Shown piece by piece: positions 58,107-64,000 of a stretch of 64,000 nucleotides of DNA. Both the position numbers and the translations under genes were made by a program. The DNA lies in assembly GCA_026724425.1 (NCBI GenBank), contig JAIUCV010001099.1, forward strand, positions 1-64,000. Direction: 5' to 3'. Positions within the stretch are counted from its first letter, which is position 1, and the number at the start of each line of letters is the position of its first letter. Below the pieces are notes generated by a model. That model saw nothing but the letters and a program-made list of their open reading frames with translations. It searched no databases and had not been told where the DNA came from. The stretch is from Erythrophleum ivorense. Lineage: Eukaryota > Streptophyta > Magnoliopsida > Fabales > Fabaceae.

Positions 58107-59616
58107 TGACACTGCAAGTGTACGGGTCGCAGACGTAGTACGTGATGAATTAAGATCGTTCCCTCAGAGAATTAATACAATTGGCGATTAGGCATTAAAG
58201 TTCTCATATTCATTTTAGTTAAACAATCAATTTGCAGTTAGATTTATGAGAATTACGTAAATGCAAATAATAAACGATGGTTATAATTGAAAGTATGCAA
58301 TTAGAAACACCTTAGGAATTTTAATTCCCTTTATATCAACTGTCGATTATTTCCCTTTTAATTAAACAGCTTAAGGTAATTTTTAGAGTCAAGGTTGAAG
58401 TAGGTGCAATTGTCTTTCGATCCAATTGAACCCTTATATCCACTCACGCTTGATATCTCAAGGAATGGTTAATAACTGATTAAGTGCAGACCTTCTTTTG
58501 ACTACCTAGAGCCCTTGAGGATATCTCTATCTCAAGTGCAACTTAGATTATATCTAATCTTAAGTTGTTTAACCAATGGTCTATAAGCAATTTCCTTCCG
58601 TCAAAGGTTAATTACTCAATCCACAATCAAACTAAAGGAGGCCACCCAATAGAATGAAATATACTTCAGATTAAACACTATAAATTCTAATAATCCACAT
58701 AATCAACAGGGGAAAACAATCTCCACAGATTAAAGGTTCATAAAATCCTTAAAGATTACAATATGTAGCCGCTCATGGCTTGAAATCCACAGATAAATTC
58801 AGCAAACATGTTAACTATCATCAACTAAGAGGGGAGATGGAGTAGAAACACCTAATTAGAAGGAAAACCGATAGAATTGACGAATTCCCGATCAAATTGA
58901 AACTTCTCCAACACCCTTGATGCGTTTTCTTCTCTCTTAGTCGGTCAAAACTCCCTCTGTATGCTGAATGAATGAAACCCTAGCCTTTCCCGACTTTTTT
59001 AGCTTGCTAAATTAAACTGTGCATTTCAAGGTCCGATCTCGCTATGGCGAGGAGTGCTTCTCGCTATAGCGAGATCTCATAAGTTCCCAGATTTCTGCTG
59101 TTCTTGCTACCGCTGCGCTATGACGAGTTTCTCCTTGGAATTTGTATGCTTCGCAACTTCGCTGTGGCGAAGTACCTCACTCGCTATAGTGAAAGTGTGT
59201 TCTCGGCGAGTTGAATCCTCGCTGTAGTGAGAATGCTTGATCCACTTGTACTTTCTCACTTCTCAGCTTCCTTCTCTTTTCTCAATTCTTTCTTTCTTCT
59301 TTTATTTTTCCTAAAATTGAAATCAATCATAGAGTGAGGCTCAGACTGCTAAAGATAATACAATAAAACACTCTTTTTATTTTGTTTGATTGAATTCATT
59401 TTTAACTCTATTAATCAAGAAGAAAGTACTTGCCTCCCTAATTTGATCTCAAATATAATCCCTTTTTATATCATAAATTAGAGAGTCATCAAAGAGCAAA
59501 ATCAAATCATCAAGGGAATTAATACTAGCAAACTTCATACTAAATTAACCAAATTGGCAAGGCATGATTTTTGAATTTGCCTTGATAAAGATTCAAATGC
59601 AAATTCAATTTTATCA
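58107..59616 (-). mobile_element. LTR (1,510 bp) of a Ty3/gypsy-like element, probably solo
   Basis: It starts TGACACTGCAAGTG and ends AATTTTATCA, that is TGATAAAATTG on the minus strand. The text near the left end (GTGTACGGGTCGCAGACGTA) is of a type common in Athila/Tat-like LTRs. No target-site duplication was found (AAATA versus GGGTA), and no coding region adjoins it. It contains the TCGCTATAGCGA dyads at 59035-59230. Confidence 0.55.
59035..59230. repeat. Cluster of TCGCTATAGCGA-type palindromes
   Basis: Six or more dyads, including a perfect 14-bp CTCGCTATAGCGAG at 59060-59073, CTCGCTATGGCGAG at 59039-59052 and CTTCGCTGTGGCGAAG near 59158. Same arms as the clusters at 6000-6240 and 31650-32100. 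Confidence 0.85.
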
Positions 59617-60120
59617 GGGTAGCCAATATACGAAAATCACTTCTTAGCACACATGCGAATATAGGCCTCCACTATTAGTTCAGCAATGAAAGGAAAGAAG
59701 ATGGAAATTCAAACTCCCAATCATTATTAGTCTTGTCTACCACCATACTAACTCAATGTGCAACAAAATGAGGGCTTGTTCAAATCCAATCATATTGACA
59801 AATTCCTTCCCTTTTCCTTTACAAACATAAATTGCATGTATCACTAAAAATAGCTACCTTCTCCCCTAACTAAGTAAAACCATTGCCCCAAACGATTTTC
59901 AATTTTTCGTAACTTCATACCCCCACAAAATAATTAAAGGTATCATGAACAGTGATGGGAAGAAAATCCAAAATTATTTCATTAATGGATCTTATGACTA
60001 TGTATACACATTTATCAAATTGAATAAGGGAATAAAAAATAGTTGTACAATTATAACAAACTCCTAAATATATAACTGTATAAATAACTAATCAAGCTTA
60101 GTAGAAAAAATCTAATCTAT
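59617..60120 (-). other. 3' flank of the copia polyprotein, no gene
   Basis: Probably 3' untranslated sequence and LTR of the copia element on the minus strand. A CCCCCCCGC tract at about 60147 is the only polypurine-like signal and lies inside the reading frame. No LTR ends were resolved. Confidence 0.4.
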
Positions 60121-63100
60121 CTATTTCTTGTTAATGATGCTGTGACCCCCCCGCAAGCTGGAATGGATGTCTAACATTCCCAGCTTGGACAGCAGTTGAT
60201 GAAAAGGAGTAGGGCCAAGGGCCTTGGTATAGATGTCTGCAATTTGGTCACTAGATCGAAGAGGAAGAAGATGAACAATGCCAGCTTGAATTTCGCCCCT
60301 AACCAGATGACAATCTAACTTTATATGTTTGGTTCTCTCATGAAATATAGGGTTAGCAGCAATGTGAATAGCAAAATTATTATTACAGAATATCAAAGCA
60401 GGAGAAGAGGGTGGAATGGAGAGATCAGTGAGTAAATACAACAGCCATTGAATTTCACAAGTAACAGAACCAAGTGCTTTGCATTCAGCCTCTGAGGAGG
60501 ATCATGAGACAATAGATTGCTTCTTAGACTTCCAAGAAATCAATGCTTTATCTAAAAACACACAAAAGTTAGTGATGGACCTTTGAGAATCTTGACACCC
60601 AGCCCAATCAGAGTCACAAAATGCCTTGAGTTTCAGATCAGATGATGAAGGAAAGAAGAGACCCTTCCCTGGTGCATTCTAAGGTAATGTGACACTCTGT
60701 GGGCAGCCTGCAAGTGAGGAAGCCGAGGATTAGCCATGAATTGGCTCAACTACTGAATTGAGTAAAAGAGATCCGGGCAAGTGGTAGTGAGATACAGGAG
60801 CCTTCCTACTAAGCGACGATATGAAGAGGCATCAGGGATAGGAGGTCCAGCATCCATGGTAAGCTTAGTAGAGCGATCCATGGGAGTTGAAACAGGTTTA
60901 GATGCAAGAAATCCACTAGCGGACAGAACATCAAGAGCAAATTTTCTTTGACATACATGAATTCTTGCAGAAGATCTAGCGACCTCCAGTCCTAAAAAAA
61001 TTTAAGAGAGCTAAGATCCTTGATTTTAAATGAAGAATCAAGGAATGTTTTGATGGTTGAATTTCAACAAAGTCATTTCCAGCTAATATGATATCATCTA
61101 CATATACTAATAAAGCAGTGAAGGATGAGTCATTCTTTTTAACAAATAGAGAATAATTAGCCTTAGACTAATTGTAACCACAAGATAATAGGGCAGTGGA
61201 GAGTTTAGCAAACCATTGACGACTGGCTTGCTTAAGTCCATACAATGACTTTTGCAATTTACATACCATATTTGGCTTAGGTGACTCAAAACCTTGGGGA
61301 AGTGCCATGTATTCCTCCTCATGAAGCTCACCATGTAAAAAGGCATTATTAACATCCAGCTGTTCCAAGTGCCACGAATAGGCAGCTGCTAAGGCCAATA
61401 ATAAACGCACGGTAGTTAGTTTTGCAACTGGTGAAAAAGTGTCAAAATAGTCTGTTCCCTTTGTTTGAGTGTATCCCTTGGCTACAAGACGAGCCTTATA
61501 CCTCTCAATAGAACCATCAGCCTTGTATTTAATTTTGTAAACCCATTTACAACCAATGGACTCTTTTGCCTTCTGGGAGTTCAGTCAAGATCCAAGCGTG
61601 ATTTTGCTCTAGAGCTGATATCTCAGCTTACATGCCCTGTCTCCATGCATTATGTTTAACAGCTTGGTGGTAGAACTTAGGTTCATTATTGATAGAAATA
61701 GAAAGAGTGTAATGACGATGAGAAGAAGAAAAAATATCATAAGATAAAATAGAGGATAGGGGATACCTAATATCTGAACCACTGGAAATAGATGCAGCTA
61801 AAGTTTGGAGGGAACAATGATAATCATGCAAATAAGATGGTTTCTGATGTACCCAAGTAGAATGTCTCAATTGAGGTAGTGACTGATCAATGGAGGATGG
61901 GGTGGAGTGAGTACTAGGATCAGCAAGTGTTTGGGAGATAGAGGATTCGGTTAAGTGGGAATCAGAAGTAGATATTCGAAAAGGATCAGGAAAATCCAAG
62001 GGATGTGGTGACTGTGGCATAGGGAGATCAGTGTTTGAAGATAAATTCTGTTTTTCAGCAGCAAAGGGAAATATACTTTCATACAAAATGACATGTCTAC
62101 TGATGAAAACATCTCTAGTATGAAGATCAAGGAGAACATAGCCTTTAGTTCTAGTCTTAAATCCTAGAAAAACACACTTCCGTGCTTTACTATCAAATTT
62201 TGTATGCTGTGTTTATGAAGTACATGCATAACATAAAGACCCAAAGACCCTTAAAATGGTAAAATCAGGTGATTTTCCATATAAAAGTTCAAAAGGTGAT
62301 TTCTGATTTATAACAGGGGAGGGTAGTCTATTTATGAGATGCACAACATGTATAATAGCATATGACCAGTAGACTAAAGGCAAATGACTCTGAAACATTA
62401 TATCATGTGCTACATTAAGAATATGTTGGTGTTTACACTCTACGACACTATTTTGCTCCGGAGTTTCAACACATGAAGTTTGATGTAAAATACTTTTTGA
62501 AGTAAAGAAAGATTGCATGTTGAACTCTAGACCATTATCTAACCTAACCATTTTTACAGACAAATGAAATTGATTCTCAAGTAAAGAAACAAGTTTTTCA
62601 AAGCAGGGCCTAGCTTTAAATTTTAGTTTCATCATCAAGACCTAAGTGTGATGAGTGAAATCGTCTACCATAGTTAAGAAATAACGGTGACCCTGTACAG
62701 AAGTTACATGATAGGGTCCCCATATATCAATATGCAACAACTCAAGAGGTTGAGAAGTTTTTGTAATACTAACAGGAAAATGGAGTTTTCGCTGTTTAGT
62801 AAAATGACAAATGTCACAACTTTTATTATTAAATTGGCAAAGATTCTTACATGAAAGAAATGGAAATTGATTTTCTAATACATGAAAAATAGAATGAGAA
62901 ACATGACCTAATCTCATATGCCACAAATCAAAGTTATTAGGGGATGGTTTACTTAGAGATATTGTGAGGGTAGTGGATGGTGCATTGGAATCAATAGGTG
63001 GGCGATTCTAATTTGCATGATCCTTAAGGATGTATAGCCTTTGATTAACTTTAGCTGTACCAATCGTTTTCCAGGAGCTCAGATCTTGTATAAGACAATG

Positions 63101-64000
63101 AGAAGAAAAAAAATGACACAAGAATTAACTTGCAAGGTAAGCTTGCGAACAGAAATAAGATTAAAATTGAAAACAAGAATGTACAGGACATTCAGAAGAC
63201 TAATGCAAGGGGAAATACAAACAGTGCCTGAATAATGTGCATACACTAATGACCTATCAGGAAGTTTAACATGAACAGGTGCTATTTGGTTAGGGAAGGA
63301 AAAACTAGACAATGAAGAACAAACATGGTTAGTGGCACCACTATCCATAATCCACATGGAAACTGTTAAAGAAGCCGATAAAATCTTGGTATTACCTAAA
63401 ACTAAGGAAGGTGAGGGTCCACTTAGTGACAAATCACTAATGGAAGAAATGGCTAAGATGTTGTTTATTTGTGCGGAAGAGCTCTGTGGTAGGATTGAGG
63501 AAGTTTGTGAAATGGATGCAGGCGCAGAAGATTTTATAGAGCAAGTAGTGTTTGATATTGATCTTGAGTGAGTCTCAGAGAGGCAGTGTTGGAAGGCATA
63601 TTGGAACCACAAGAAGTACCAAGACTTGGTGCAGCTTGAGAGATCACACTATCAATAAAGGATTGTCCACCTCTGTTCCTATAACCAGGTAGATTCTTAT
63701 AGCACGTCTCTATTGTATGTCTTCCTTTACCGCAGAATGTATAGAACTTATTTGTGTTTTTGCTAATTCCTCCATCATTTTGTGACTGACTTGCAGGTTG
63801 AGAGAAATTCTTCCCACTTGCTCGATTAAACAATATTTTCGGCTCTAATCCTCTATTCATTTCTCTTTCTTGTTGAACAACCAGCGAACAGATGCAATTG
63901 ATGGAGGGCAGAGGCTGAATTAGCATGATCTAGGATTTGACATTCAAGAAACGCTCATTCAATCCTTTTAGGAACCGAATGGCATAATCTTGTTGCATAT
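60121..64000 (-). pseudogene. Ty1/copia gag-pol polyprotein, decayed, cut by the window end
   Basis: The minus-strand order is gag, protease, integrase, RT, RNase H, which is the copia order. Gag (63534-64000) has a knuckle FCGKGRHTIETC whose first Cys is replaced (YTFC). The protease motif is MDSGATNHVC near 63345. The GAG-pre-integrase block is MRLGHVSHSIFHVLENQ and CDICHFTKQRKL (62642-62926). The integrase keeps HIDIWGP, VRLDNGLEF and NSVVECKH, so D-D-E is present. RT has QLDVNNAFLHGELHEEEYMA (61168-61410) and YVDD (61093-61104). RNase H ends with QIADIYTKALG at 60121-60441. Frameshifts and stops break it into at least seven frames, so it is dead. The lineage within copia was not determined. 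Confidence 0.92.

Noticed and set aside
1..64000. tRNA, rRNA or microRNA genes
   Set aside because: No cloverleaf with A and B boxes, no rRNA core and no convincing miRNA hairpin was seen by eye. Hairpins found belong to transposons. A tRNAscan or small-RNA search would decide.

Overview
This window looks like nuclear DNA of a flowering plant, most likely a eudicot. It is AT-rich and dominated by nested LTR retrotransposons of plant-specific lineages: Tekay-type chromovirus, Athila, Tat/Ogre and Ty1/copia. It also holds remains of Mutator-like (MULE) and CACTA DNA transposons. I recognise one intact host gene, a four-exon plus-strand gene at about 48.87-52.13 kb encoding the 69-residue hinge subunit (QCR6/UQCRH family) of mitochondrial complex III. 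Its ATG appears to be split by a 1,673-bp intron. No bacterial features, tRNA, rRNA or CRISPR were seen.

Layout. 1-11.9 kb: the end of an Athila-like LTR (1-1917) interrupted by a long LTR (1927-8049), which is itself interrupted by a solo LTR (3590-6300, target-site duplication ATAGC). A second solo LTR follows (8403-11079, TAAAA). 11.9-25.2 kb: a dead minus-strand Tekay-type element with 3' LTR, polypurine tract, integrase plus chromodomain, RNase H, RT, protease, gag, primer-binding site and a truncated 5' LTR. Its RT is split by a 4.2-kb Tat/Ogre-type solo LTR (17707-21938, AAGAT). 25.2-44.6 kb: a MULE transposase remnant split by an 18.4-kb Athila element (25420-43778). The Athila element carries a solo LTR (28544-37001), which carries two further solo LTRs (29663-32428, GTGAT; 32887-35222, ATTAA).

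45-49 kb: an AT-rich tandem array with a period near 210 bp, and a 299-bp MULE-type MITE with a perfect 10-bp duplication. 49-52 kb: the QCR6 gene. 52.7-54 kb: a long-terminal-inverted-repeat (foldback) element. 56-57.3 kb: a 37-bp minisatellite beside a CACTA transposase remnant. 58.1-59.6 kb: another LTR with palindrome clusters. 60.1-64 kb: a decayed minus-strand Ty1/copia polyprotein running off the right edge.

Apart from QCR6 no gene here looks functional. The transposon genes carry many stops, frameshifts and changed catalytic residues, and the window is best read as a stratified record of insertions. I found no convincing unknown system. The most useful observations are the split start codon, insertion histories that can be read to the base, and recurring cis-motif modules (palindromic dyads, G-boxes, CCCA/telo-box clusters) carried by LTRs.
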